Shown: one piece after another, positions 37,839-50,157 of the stretch
How the letters are laid out: every line of letters starts with the position of its first letter
Numbering within the stretch: the stretch's first letter is position 1
Source: Temnothorax longispinosus
Taxonomy: Eukaryota; Arthropoda; Insecta; Hymenoptera; Formicidae
Length of the DNA: 64,000 nucleotides
Reading direction: 5' to 3'
Assembly (NCBI RefSeq): GCF_030848805.1
Contig: NC_092367.1
Coordinates: 1,364,001 to 1,428,000, forward strand
Position numbers and translations under genes: made by a program
The notes under the pieces: generated by a model
What the model was told of the DNA's origin: nothing
Seen by the model: only the letters and a program-made list of their open reading frames with translations
Databases searched by the model: none

Positions 37839-38535
37839 TTCAATGCTATCTACAAAATTGTAAAATACTTACTTTAAAAATGTTTGAGCATACTTTTAAG
37901 CTTAATGAAAAATATCAAAATACTGCAGTAACAGTGTACAAGTGGTGCATATTACTAGTTAAAGCATTCTCTCAAATTAAATATTCCATGATTACTCTCA
38001 TCGTCATGTAAGCTTTTGTTTCTAGATTATTCCAAATTCTCGCATGTCGGATTTCTTCGTTGTCCAAATTCTGCAAGAATCTCTCTATTTAGACGGCCAA
38101 GGAATTATGAAACCTCTTACACCGTGGAAACGCACAGGCAACATATCTGATATTAATTCAATTTTCTCTTTCTCCTATTATATTAAAGGTAATATAAAAA
38201 AGTACATGATATAATTAAATAAAATTTAGAAAATTCTTAAACTATAACCAAATAGTAACCAAATCCATCTTCAATTTACTTATATTAGATATGGAAGTGT
38301 TAATTTCTTAAAGTAAAATGGAAAAGATGTATAATGTACAAATAAACTGCATAATTAACTTTTTTTTAAATAAATGGTTTTTACAAATTTTTCATTGCTG
38401 TTAATAAATTTAGTTAACTACATCTAATTATTTTATAATGTTATTTGTTATAGCACCTGCTATATTGCGCATGGTGCTACATATAGTGGGCGAACAAGTG
38501 TTTTGGAATGGTATCGAAAAATATTTATAAAAACA

Positions 38536-39464
38536 GTGAGTATATATTTCTGTTCTTATTGCTCTATATCTATATTGTCTTCAAGTTTTCCTCAAACTTG
38601 TATTTATTTATATTTATTTCTGTACCATTAACAAAAAACGTATCTTTTTTGCATTCAATATATATTACTTTTATTTCTCGTCGAATGTGATTCACTTCCC
38701 AGATATCAGGATGAACTGTAAAGACATCCTAATGACGTTTTATTGACGTTAGGAACGTTATTACTCTGCTACCTGAGTTATTATCTCTTTTTCTATTTTC
38801 TTTCCACATGTCCATAACTCTGAGCTAATTTTTATTTTTGTTCATGTTTTGGTTTTATGTTGACAATTTTTGATTATTTGTTTGATTAAATCTTCCTATT
38901 ATACTACTTCCTACTATTTTTATTCAATAATAGATTTAAGAATTTTTTGTTTTTATTTTGTTCCCTCTCTTATTTTTTACTTCTTTTACGTTTTTTTACT
39001 AACTTACATTTCAATATTTTCTCCTAATTTTTTTATTATTATATAATATTTGCTATTATTTATCTTAATGTATTTTTTTGTTTTTTTTTATGTTTAACTT
39101 ATTTCAAAAATATTCTGTTAATTTTCTTTTCGTTACTTAATATCTAATCATGATTTCAATATTAATGTAATATATGTTAATAACTCAAGTAAACTTCCTT
39201 TACTTTGTAAGTGCAAATTTTTTTTAAAATTCATTCTTAAACAAGTTATATTAGATTGTATGTGTCATGTAAATTAGTTCTATCTTTTTCTCTATAACTT
39301 TTTATTTTTTTGCAAGTTAGAATTATATAAATTGTCATCAGCTGCCAACATACAGAAATAAATAAACAAAAAATTTTACTTTTTATGTAATATGTTTGTA
39401 ATAACTATATGTGTTGTAATATACTGTGTCAACGTGTGATTAAATTTTGCGAAATTTCTATTAG
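38536..39464 (+). other. Aminopeptidase intron 5
   Basis: T-rich, noncoding. It aligns with the corresponding intron 45669-46439 of the second copy, with indels. Confidence 0.7.
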
Positions 39465-41472
39465 ATCAGCTACTTCGAAAGATTTCTGGGCTGCCGTGCA
39501 AACTGCTTATAATGAAACATCAGCACTTATATCATCAAAAATTAACATAACACAGATAATATATCCTTGGAGAACACAAAGTCATTATCCTATTCTAAAT
39601 GTAACATGCGATAAGAATGAAAACTCTTTTATCATAAGGTTGAAAAATCCATCCGAGACATGGAGAATACCTTTGACATATACTAGGCAATCGAAAATCA
39701 ATTTTGATACTTCTCCTGCTTCTATAGTTACATTCAAAGATAAGCTTAATATACCTGTGCCTTTAAAAGATGACTGGATAATATTAAACTTGCAACAAAG
39801 TGGTAAGTATTAAATAATTATTTTCTTGTATCTTTGCATTTACTTCTTGACTTGCTAGATATAGCAAGTTAATGTAAGAATTTGGTACATCTAGCAACAA
39901 AAGCTAGTCAATTTGCTATAGTAGCATTGATAATATTATATTATCAATATATTAAATATGTTTATACATGCCATTCTTTCTTATTGAATTTAAACCCAGT
40001 TTATGAAAAATATGTTATATTATAATATATAAATTTAAATTTGAAATGCATGTAATATAAATACATTGTGACTTCGAAAGCAGAATAATGATTAATTAAA
40101 GTATAGATTAGATCAAATAAATATTTGTTATTGTTTAAATATATTTATAGGTTTCAAGTTCTTTGTGTTAATTATTTTTTTATTTTAATAACATATTTTT
40201 TTCGTGTAACCAATCATTTTCTTTGATTTTTATTATTTGGCTTATATGTTTCTTAAGATTCTAGGCTTTATATTTATGTCACAGAACGAATATATTATAT
40301 TTTATTGAATAGAATATTTTAATGTCAACATATAGTAATTAAACATAAATTTTATTTCAGCTGCCGCAATTAGATTAGTACTTTTTTAGGAAAAATAGAT
40401 TTAAACGATAGGTTTATAATATTTTTGTCACGTTAAATATATTTACTCAAAATTATGATGTGTTTTCTTATGATGTTAATTCTATTTTTACATAGCAAAA
40501 CGCTTTTATAATACTTTTAAAGTATCTAATTACACTATTTTTAAACTTAGAACATTTTAATAGTCATATCATGTTTCTTATTATCCTTCAACTTTTTATA
40601 AGTAATATACAATTCAACTAATATGTACACTTTATTGAACTTATGTACATGATGATAATGGTACCTTTCTTTTACCTGTTTTTTTCGGGAGAAGGTTTAA
40701 TGTTCAATAATATTAATTTATATTATTACAGGATACTATCGTGTCAACTACGATACTGAGATTTGGCGAAGAATTGCATGTTACCTAAATTCTAAAAACT
40801 ATAAAAATATTCATGTTCTTAACCGGGCTCAAATCATTGATGATGCGTTTTATTTTACCATGACAAGCCAGCTCAATGTCTCTATATTTTGGGAACTTAC
40901 GAGTTACCTAGGGCAAGAGACAGAATATGCGGCATGGTATCCTATGATCAAAGTTCTTGAACGCATATCTTACATCCTCCCTTTTCCAAATGAAAGTGAA
41001 TATTTCAAGGTAAAAGATGTTGCTCAAAAAAATTGTTATATCTAAACATTATATGCTTTGTAATGAAATAACAATTGTGACGTAAGATTTAATGAAATAT
41101 CCCAGTAAATAAAATGTTAGCAACATGCATGCAGATTGGTAGCATAGGACCCTGCACAAACCTTATGGAAAATTGCAAGGAGTATATACAAAACTATTAT
41201 TAATGGTACAAATTAATACAAAATGGAAACTAATTTGTACCACTATTAATAATTTTATATAATCAACAAGTAATCCGATAGGTCTTGCTAGCTTGATAGA
41301 TATCAGAGGTGTTCGGTACTTTTCTCGCACACGAGCACACGTGGGTAGTGTGACAACGTTCGGAGTGGCGGAGTAGTGCGCTCTCTGCCTCTGCCGAGAA
41401 GTTTTATTTTTTCAGTTCACAAATTAATAAATTAAAAATTAAACAATTTTCAAATTGCTCCATGGATTAAAA

Positions 41473-41801
41473 TTCAGAGTAAAGAACAGGGCAAGGAAAG
41501 CCGTAACAGGATGTTTGTGTTAAATTATTATTTTTAATAGACAATTATTCCAACCATAGTAAACTGCGCGCCGACAAATCATCAGACTTGAAACACAATT
41601 TTTGTTGGAGTAGTAAAATCCCCTCTCACCCTCTCCCCGTTACGATTTAATTTATGATGCTAAGCATCTAAAAACTGTGTTTCAAGTTTAACGATTTGTC
41701 GGCGCACAGTTTACTATGATTAGAATAATTGTCTGTTAAAAATAATAATTTAACACGAACATCCTGTTACGGCTTTCCTCGCTCTATTCTTCACTCTAAA
41801 T
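41473..41801. mobile_element. 329-bp foldback element in intron 7
   Basis: Ends TTCAGAGTAAAGAACAGGGC and the complement of TTTAGAGTGAAGAATAGAGC, with long arms including GGAAAGCCGTAACAGGATG and GTAAACTGCGCGCCGACAAA. It is not in the matching intron of the second copy. The rest of 41010-42554 shows only a hairpin at 42303-42346 (AATGACCCATCGA pairing with its complement). Confidence 0.8.
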
Positions 41802-42302
41802 GAAAATTAAACGTTTGACTAAGATAATAGTACATGGGATCATATTGATGCAGTTGATCCTGGGTAACGCCAATTACATAAAATTTCGGCCTTTAAACGG
41901 CCGCCATTTTGAATGAGAGTATCGTAGCGACTAAAACTGGTGGGATTTTGTCTTTAAAAGACCTTTCAAATATGCCCTCACTTGGCCCTAAGTGCCTTTA
42001 AAATTTTTAACTCCCATCTAGCACACCCACGCACCCGGGGACGAGAAATGATTGACGTTCATGCTAAAAGATAGCTTCTTTGAAGTATTGAACACGTATT
42101 TTACCGTTTTTCAATATTTTTATTTTTACAAAAGTTATTTAGGGATTTCCATACTTTTGATAAACTTTGTATGATAAAAAATCAAACAATTTTCTAATTA
42201 TGTTAAATCTATCTTTTTTATTGTATTCTTTGTCCTAGAACACCACACTGGGTAGCACACCATGTTTGTTTTAAAAATGTCCGATGTTCCTACAAACCTA
42301 GC

Positions 42303-42346
42303 AATAAATGACCCATCGACGTCTATCGATTCGATGGGTCATTTAT
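42303..42346. repeat. 44-bp hairpin
   Basis: ATAAATGACCCATCGA is followed by its complement after a 12-base loop. Confidence 0.75.
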
Positions 42347-43683
42347 CACTGAGAAAGTAAATAAACTTTTGTTCTCTTTCTATGATTCCCCATGCTACCG
42401 TTTAGTAGACGTATGGCTACACCCAATTGGTAGATGTAATTAACACAGTGTGGTATTATAGGGTTAAGAACACGTATATATTCGCATGTTACATAACGTT
42501 CTCAGAGAAAATCAATAATTCAATAAACAATTTTTATAATTTTACAATGTTTAGACAATGATACTCGAACAATTAAAATCGCTCCTTGGAACAATAGAAT
42601 ACTCAGATGAATCAAACGATGATTATTTAATGGAATGTTTAAGGCAAGAAGCTGTAAAATGGGCATGCGTTCTCAATGATTCGAGCTGCAAGACAACGGC
42701 CTTGAATAAACTGCAACGGCAGTTAACAGATCTCGTGTAATTTACGCTTAAATGTTCTTTATTAACCATGCATTTATATTACTTACAATGCTTGATAGAG
42801 TATTTTATAAAAATATTTGAAATAAACATGTAAGATTCTCTAAACTAAATTTTATAACTTGTCTTTTCAGATTTCGAATCTCGCCGGGGTGGAAAAAATG
42901 GACATATTGTAATGGTTTATCGATAGCGAATAAAGCTGTTTTGACAAGTGTGTGTCAGATGTATATGTATGAAACTCTATTCCAAAGAGAACGAAAAAGT
43001 TTAGAATTCCTGGCTTGTTCTAAACATTTTTACATAAATTTCATTATGAAATCAGAAGATTATAATGAAACTATTTTCAAAACTATAAAAGAAAATGGCA
43101 TTGATAATATTAAATTTTTTCATTACAATGTTGCGAAACATGCAAGAGATAACTCAGTACTTGATCATATATTAGAAAATTGGGAGAGAGCAAAACCCAC
43201 GTAAATTATTTTCTTCCGTATAAATATATTCTGGTTGTAATCATGAAAGCATATCGTATATGTATACAAATTAAGAATCATTTGTTTTACTTTTACAGAG
43301 AAATTAGTACAACTATAGCATTAATTGATATTATAAACCATATATATTCTAAGGAACAACTTGATAAGGTAATATCTACATTATTGCAACTTACATGTTA
43401 TCTTTTGATTTTATTAGGCTTACATATTTTTGTGTATTCTCAGCACAATCTATTTATCGTGACAAAATAAGTTTGTAAAAATAACTTAAAAAACCTGCAG
43501 CAGCAAGTGTATATTCTATATGAGATTAGTATTATTTTATAGATATATTGAATAGTAAAATAATCTGTGTATGTTTTAGATACCGGAATTTGTAAGGAAC
43601 ATGAAGATTGAATCACTGTTAGAACTCACTGTTTCTCCTAATCGGTCCTGTAACTCAAAATTATTTAAAGAGGTAAAAATTTA

Positions 43684-44540
43684 TACAGGGTGTACCAGAC
43701 CACCGTTCCCACCCAATTTTCTCGTAAATGTTAAGCCTCATATTCTATCCGAGGAATCGAATAATGGTATTTTCGTTTTCCGGAACTGATCGGGAGTAGT
43801 GACTACTACGGTCAACTCTATTGTATTTAGATTTTTAATGGAAACATATGGCGTGTAGTGTATCGTTGGATAGATCTTAAAAAAAAACATCTTTTATTGG
43901 AACATAATCACGACATCTCCAACCATTGAGAAGAAACAACTGGAAAACTGAATATGGTGATGGTATCGAATAATAATAAAGTTTCATATCCAAAACAAGA
44001 AATATTACTTTTATTAAGCCTTACAAATGTTCAATATGTCTTCCATCTTAATTTAAACAAAAACGGATTCTGTCTTTGATTGTTCGAGAAGCATGCCCAT
44101 CGCTAAACGTGATGCAAAAGTCCTTCAAGCTATAGATAACATCAGAAACAGAATCTGTTTTTATTTAAATCAAGATGGAAAGCACATTTGTGAGGTTTAA
44201 TATAAGTAATATTTTTTAATTGGGATATGAAACTTCGTTATTATTGCAACACCATCATCATTCAGTTTTCCAGTCGTTTCTCCACAACGGTTAGAGATAT
44301 CGCGATTATGTCCCAATAAAAGATGTTTCTTTTTTTCAAGATCTATCCAACGATACTCTACACGACATATATTTCCATTCAAAATTTTAAAGTTGAGCGC
44401 AGTAGCCACTAAAACGAAAGTATCCTCATTCGTTCTTCGAATAGGATATAGGGCCTATAGTATTTCTCCCCAGTTTCCTCTCATCGTTTACAAAAAAATT
44501 GGGTGCGACGGATGCGACGGGTGGTCTGATACATCCTGTA
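43684..44540. mobile_element. 857-bp palindromic element with transposase C-terminal remnants
   Basis: Ends TACAGGGTGTACCAGACCAC and the complement of TACAGGATGTATCAGACCAC. Arms of about 300 bp carry mirror copies of the same segment (for example GATAGATCTTAAAAAAAAAC at 43869 against the complement near 44335). Near 44125-44180 the frame IDNIRNRICFYLNQDGKH resembles the C-terminus of Tc1/mariner-type transposases, which would suit the CAGGGTG-type ends. It begins 12 bp after aminopeptidase exon 11 and may have replaced its last exon. Confidence 0.7.
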
Positions 44541-44545
44541 TATAT

Positions 44546-45544
44546 AAAGGAGGAGGGTCCCTAAGGCCTGTTTTCGGCACCCCTTCAAAATTGGGCCAAA
44601 ATGGCTGGAATCACTTCCTTATACCCTTGGAAGTAATATTTAGTCAATTCCAGCCTAAACGGAAGTATTTAGAGTGTATACTTCAAGTATACATGGTGCA
44701 TCAGCGCGCCCGTATCAAGCATTTTTTGGAAAACTAAGCGTTATTGAGAAAAATGTTTCAGATAAAAATTGTATGGTTTCAAGGAGGACATAAGATGGTG
44801 TCATTGGTTTGACCTTGGATAGTCATTTCATCAGACTCACCTTAACCAAGCACTCAAAAGGTGAGAGGCAAGGGGACTCACCTTAATCAAGCACCCCAAA
44901 AGGTGAGAGGCAAGGTGACTCACTTTTTTAATCTAGCACCCCAAAAAGTGACAGGCAAGGGGACTCACGTAAATCCAACACCCCACTCTACGTGGCTTCT
45001 TAAAGGAAGATTACGTTTACATTTTACTGTTCACGTGTGGAGAATCAACAAGAATGAATAATATGATTTCAATCTCGGATCTCCTTAAGTAACGTTTCTA
45101 CAAATCTATCTGTAAGAAGCCTCATAACTCGCAAAGTACTTAATAAAAAATGACTTAGTTATGAGTGTTTTGGAAAGCTCTCGAAATAAGCTACAATTAA
45201 AGATATGTAAAAATAGGGGGTTCTATATAAAATATTGAAATCAACATTCACGTGACCTTCAAATGACTATCCAAGGTCAAACCAATGACACCATCTTATG
45301 TTCCCCTTGAAACCATACAACTTTTATCTGAAACATTTTTCTCAAAAACGCTTAGTTTTCCAAAAAAATGCTTGATACGGACGCGCTGATGCACCATGTA
45401 TACTTGAAGTATACACTCTAAATACTTCCGTTTAGGCTGGAATTGACTAAATATTACTTCCAAGGGTATAAGGAAGTGATTCCAGCCATTTTGGCCCAAT
45501 TTTGAAGGGGTGCCGAAAACAGGCCTTAGGGACCCTCCTCCTTT
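44546..45544. mobile_element. 999-bp foldback element with a 48-bp minisatellite core
   Basis: Ends AAAGGAGGAGGGTCCCTAAG and its complement. Arms of about 285 bp (44546-44826 and 45258-45544) are nearly identical in inverted orientation. The core at 44835-44990 holds three direct repeats of about 48 bp built on GACTCACCTTAAYCAAGCAC and AAGGTGAGAGGCAAGG. Its right end coincides with the breakpoint where the duplicated aminopeptidase sequence begins. Confidence 0.85.
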
Positions 45545-48500
45545 AGTTAACTATATCTAATTATTTTATAATGTCATTTGTCATAGCACCTGTTATATTG
45601 CGCATGTTGCAACATATAGTCACAGATCAAGTGTTTTGGAATGGTATCGAAATATATTTAAAAAAACAGTGAGTATATATTTCTGTTCTTTTTGCTCTAT
45701 CTCCATATATTGTCTTCAAGTTTCTCCCATACTTGTATTAATATATTTTTTTTCTCTTCAAATGTGATTTACTTATCTCTTTTTCTATTTTCTTTCGACA
45801 TGTCCACAACCCCAAGCTAATTTTTATTTTCTTTCTTGGTTTTATATTAATGATTTTTGATGATTTGTTTGATTAGTTCTTCCTATTATACTATTTCCTA
45901 TTTTTACTTAATAATAATTTTAAGATTTTTTTGCTTTTATTTCTTTTCCCTTATTTTTTACTTTTTTTACGTTTTTTACTAACTTACATTTCATGATTTT
46001 CTCTTAATTTCTTTATCATTTTATTTTTGCTGTTATTTCTCTTTATCAATTCTTAGTTTTATTATTTTTTTCAATGTTCAACTTATTTCAAAATATTCTG
46101 ATAAGTTTTCTCTCTTTAATTAATATCTAATCATGATTTCAATATATTAATGCAATATATTAATGACTCACGTATTTTTTTACTCTTTACATCTTTAAGT
46201 AAGTATATATTTTTTTAGAATTCATTCTTCAACAAGTTATATTAGATTGTATCATATAAATTCTTTCTATCTTTTTTCCTGTAACTTCTTATCTTATCTT
46301 TCTTAAAATTATATATACTGACATAAGCTGCTAACATATACAGAAATAAATTTAGCAATAAATTTTACTTTTTAATGTAATATGTATTGCATTACATATA
46401 CTGTATTAACGTGATTAAATTTTGCGAAATTTTTGTTAGATTAGCTACTCCGAGTGATTTCTGGGCTGCTTATGATGAAGCATCAAGATTTATAGTACCA
46501 AAAATTAACATAACAGAGATAATGTATCCTTGGATAAGTCAAAATCATTATCCTGTTCTAAATGTAACATGTAATTATAACAATGAAAGCTATTTTATCA
46601 TAAGGATGAAAAATGTATCCGAAACATGGCGGATACCCTTGACATTTACTATGCGGTCGTACATCAATTTTTATTACACTTTACCTGTTATAGTTACTCT
46701 TAAAAATAAAATTCCTATGCCTATGCTTTCTAAAGATGACTGGATAATATTGAACTTGCAACAAATTAGTAAGTATTAAACGATTATTTTCTTGTATCTT
46801 CGCATTTATTTCGTATAAACAAAATGTAGTAAAACAATAAAGAAAAAAATTTAACTCAAATCAAGTATATCAATGTCAAGGTTATTAACTCTCGGTTGTC
46901 ACACGGCCTCTTTTTTCGAACACGTTTGTCACACGGGGTCAATTTTTATGTACATACATGGCACTTTTCTTCTATCTTTTTTTCCGGAAAAGATTTAATA
47001 ATCAATAACATAAATTTATTTTCTAACAGGATATTATCGTGTCAACTACGATGCTGAGAATTGGCGAAGAATTGCATGTTACCTCAATTCGGAAAACTAT
47101 AAGAATATTCATGTTGTTAATCGTGCTCAAATCATCGACGATGCGTTTTATTTTACCATGACGAAACAGCTTGATGCCTCTATATTTTGGGAACTCACAA
47201 GATACTTATCGCGAGAGACGAAATATGTTGTATGGTATCCCATGATCAAAGTTCTTGAACGCATATCTCACATCTTCCAATTTCCAGATGAAAGTAAATA
47301 TGTCAAGGTAAAAGATGTTGCTCAAAAAAGTTGTTACATCTAAACATTACATACTTTGTAATGAAATAACAATTGTGACATAATTGATTCGATAAAATAT
47401 CCCAGTAAGCAAAATACAGCATGCAGCAGCAAAGATTAGAATCCCACACCAATACCACAGCTATCTATATTTTCTATGATTTCGGCTCTGCTCAGAATGT
47501 ATCTGCGCAGGTTTAGCTATCTGAGATGATACATGTAGAGTCCTAGCTAGATATATATGCAGCTATAATTCTGTTACGTTTTTTCACAATTTTGTTCAAC
47601 AAAAATTTAAACGTAAAAGACCCTCATATTGTCGGTATTATCACCATAAAACTACCTTTTAAAAAAAGTGAAAAAAAGCGCCAAGTTTTTATTGTTTATA
47701 TGTTATTACCAAACTAATGCAAAGCTATAAAAGTTTTTAAATATTACAATACCAAACTATTTTTATCCTAAAGTGTATCTAAACGCGTTATATGCGTATA
47801 ATTTTTATGTATTACAAAATAAAATTACAATGTCTTAAAAACAGTACGTCGTTTTGGGCACAAATCCTCTATATAATAATAAAAAAAAATCTAAAAGTTT
47901 TCTAATTATGTTGCATCTATTTTTTTGAAAAAGTATTCTTAAGTACGCGTATATATTCGCACGCTCCATGACTTTTTCAGACATAATTAACAACTTAATT
48001 AAAAATATTTATAATTTTACAATATTTAGACGATTATACTCGGACAATTGAAACCGCTTCTTCAAACAATAAAATATAACGAAGATCGAAATGACAGTTA
48101 TTTAATGGAATGTTTAAGACAAGAAGCTGTAAAATGGGCATGCGTTCTCAATGATTCTAGCTGCAAGACAATAGCCTTGAATAAACTACGACAGCACTTC
48201 ACAGACATGTAATTTACGCTTAAATGTTCTTTATTAACCATGCATTAATATTACTTACAATGCTTGATAGAGTATTTTATAAAAATATTTAAAATATATA
48301 CGTGTAAGATTCTAAATTAAATTTTATAACTTGTCTCTCTAGACTTCATCAATTCTCGTCGGGGTGGAAAAAATGGTTTATCGATAGCATATTGTAATAG
48401 TTTATCGATAGCAGATAAAACTGTTTTAATAAAAGTGCATCGAATGTATATGATTGAAACTATACTATTCCGAAACGAACGAAAAAATTTAGAACTCCTG

Positions 48501-48820
48501 CATGGCTTGTTCTAAACATTTTTACATAAATTCCATCATCATGAAATCAGAAGATTATGAAGAATATTATTTTAGAACTATAAGAGAAAATTGCATTGAT
48601 AATATTAAATTTTTTCATTACAATGTTGCGAAACACGCAAGAGATAACTTAGTACTTAATCATATATTAAGAAATTGGGAAAGAGCCAAACCTAAGTAAA
48701 TTATTTTCTTCCGTATAAATATTCTAGTTGTAATCATAAATATCATATATGTATGCGAATTAATAAGAATCGTTTGTTTTGTTTTTGCAGAGACATTAGT
48801 GTGACTACAGCATTAAAGGG
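45545..48820 (+). pseudogene. Second aminopeptidase N-like copy, truncated at both ends
   Basis: Exons equivalent to 5-9 of the first copy: 45587-45668, 46440-46768, 47030-47307, 48030-48208, and 48343-48700, then a stub of exon 10 at 48791-48820. Exons 1-4, with the catalytic domain, are absent. Exon 5 here lacks the stop found in the first copy, and exons 5-8 are open. In exon 9 a short internal duplication around TTTATCGATAGCA creates a TAA at 48395-48397. The conserved GYYRVNYD start is altered at its first residue by the splice codon (RYYRVNYD). Exon 10 breaks off at GCATTAA, a TTAA site, after which unrelated sequence begins. It is a partial tandem duplicate, not a functional gene. Confidence 0.85.
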
Positions 48821-49230
48821 ATGCTGGATATAGTTGATGCGCACTTTCTCAGGCGGCGCGTCGGAAAATCAAGCACACAAAAATTGACGAAAAACGCCGG
48901 GATGGCCTCTCTCAGGTTTCTCTCTGGTTATAGTAAATTATTATAGTTCAATGGCATGGATATATATAGCACGGACATGAACCAAATTGATTGACAGTTG
49001 AAAAGTGGATGTGACTCAGTAGTTCCAATTCCTGAAAGTGGATGTGTGGCGCTACTGTACGGCCTAGACTGGCATAGAGTTGGTCAGGTTGGTCAGGTAG
49101 AGTCAGAGAGAAACCTGGTAGAGTTAAGCCAATATCGGCCGGAAGTTTCGAAGACGCCATTTTCCGATCAAACCACGTGACCAACTTGATACGTGGAATT
49201 TTCAAATTGCTGAAACTTCAGTTTGTATAC

Positions 49231-49375
49231 TAATGCTGGGTCTACAATGGGAGTCGCAAAGTCGTGAGTCGCAAGAATTGACCAATCACAGTCGATTATT
49301 CTCCTCAAATTCGATTGTGATTGGTCAATTCTTGCGACTCACGACTTTGCGACTCGCATTGTAGACCTAGCATAA
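49231..49375. mobile_element. 145-bp MITE
   Basis: Arms TAATGCTGGGTCTACAATGG and the complement of TATGCTAGGTCTACAATGC, continuing through GTCGTGAGTCGCAAGAATTG and GACCAATCACA. The hairpin is nearly perfect. Confidence 0.85.
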
Positions 49376-49656
49376 GGCTGCGTTCCGATATTCACTGTCA
49401 ATGTCAATACCGAAAATCTATAGTGTAGGTTAGTTACGTAAACTACAGATTTTCAGTACTTGCACTTTATTTTAAATAGTATTATTAAGATTTAAAACAT
49501 ATCAGTAGTATTTATTTCAAGTTAGAATATTTTATAATTGCTGAATACTTTATATATTATTAATTAATATGACAACAACCTGTCAAATGTTTCAAAAAAC
49601 CGGAAGCGCTAATCAGGAAATGGCAGAGCCAATCAGCGAAAGGAACACTAGTTGGC

Positions 49657-49914
49657 TTAAAGGTGCCTTTTCATGCTGACGCTCGACGCTCATTTTCAGC
49701 GGCAAGAAGGTCGCATGACCACAATTGACGCCGGCGTCAATTGAAATTCATGAAAAGGAAAACAGCGTCAAAATTTCGGCGTCTTCGCGCTGCTTTGGCT
49801 TTGACGCTTGAAGTTGGAAAAATCCAACTTCTCTTTCTTGACGCTGGCATCATAGTGATGTCACGTGACGTCGCTCAACGCTGTTTTTCAGCGTCCCATG
49901 AATTGGCACCTTAA
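49657..49914. mobile_element. 250-bp TTAA-flanked MITE, GC-rich
   Basis: TTAA at 49657-49660 and 49911-49914. Ends AGGTGCCTTTTCATG and the complement of AGGTGCCAATTCATGG. The inner part repeats GACGCT-type motifs on both strands and is much richer in G and C than its surroundings. Confidence 0.75.
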
Positions 49915-50157
49915 CTCTTCCTTGACCAACTCTACCCAGCGGCCAGCACTAATGTGCACTGAGTGCGCACTGGTGCGTCCAACCGAATTCGCTATATGAA
50001 TACCAGCCATTAATTTTGATGTAGCCACAGTATAATACTATGACGTAGCTATAGACATTGTATATGTCTATGGATGTAGCATTTACATTGATAACAATTG
50101 ATAGTAATTGTGCTAGTCAGAGTTGAGAGTATACCTAGTCGAAGCAAATCAAGAAAA

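Larger units (their letters stand above)
33923..43672 (+). pseudogene. Aminopeptidase N-like (M1 family) gene, catalytically dead and with an in-frame stop
   Basis: Exons: coding 33966-34471 (leader from 33923), 35791-36276, 37525-37711, 38026-38188, 38454-38535, 39465-39802, 40732-41009, 42555-42736, 42871-43200, 43299-43368, 43580-43672. Phases match throughout; about 905 codons, near family length. An N-terminal hydrophobic segment (residues 1-28) looks like a signal peptide. M1 landmarks are PCWDEP, WWNHFWLNEG, GYYRVNYD and WKKWTYC. The zinc motif HExxH is RKIAR (356-360) and the GAMEN loop is DGMTTKW (319-325); only the third-ligand glutamate (379) remains. A TAA at 38528-38530 in exon 5 truncates the protein before the C-terminal domain, while the rest stays open. 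A final exon is not seen: a foldback element starts 12 bp after exon 11. Either a recent pseudogene or an expressed, truncated pseudoenzyme. Confidence 0.8.
48821..50157. other. Spacer upstream of SWEET gene, filled with small elements
   Basis: Contains the two MITEs listed next. GTTGGTCAGGTTGGTCAGG near 49081 and its complement-like CTTCCTTGACCAAC near 49916 suggest a further, larger foldback element around them. A promoter for the SWEET gene must lie near 50000-50150 but no core motif is convincing. Confidence 0.4.
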
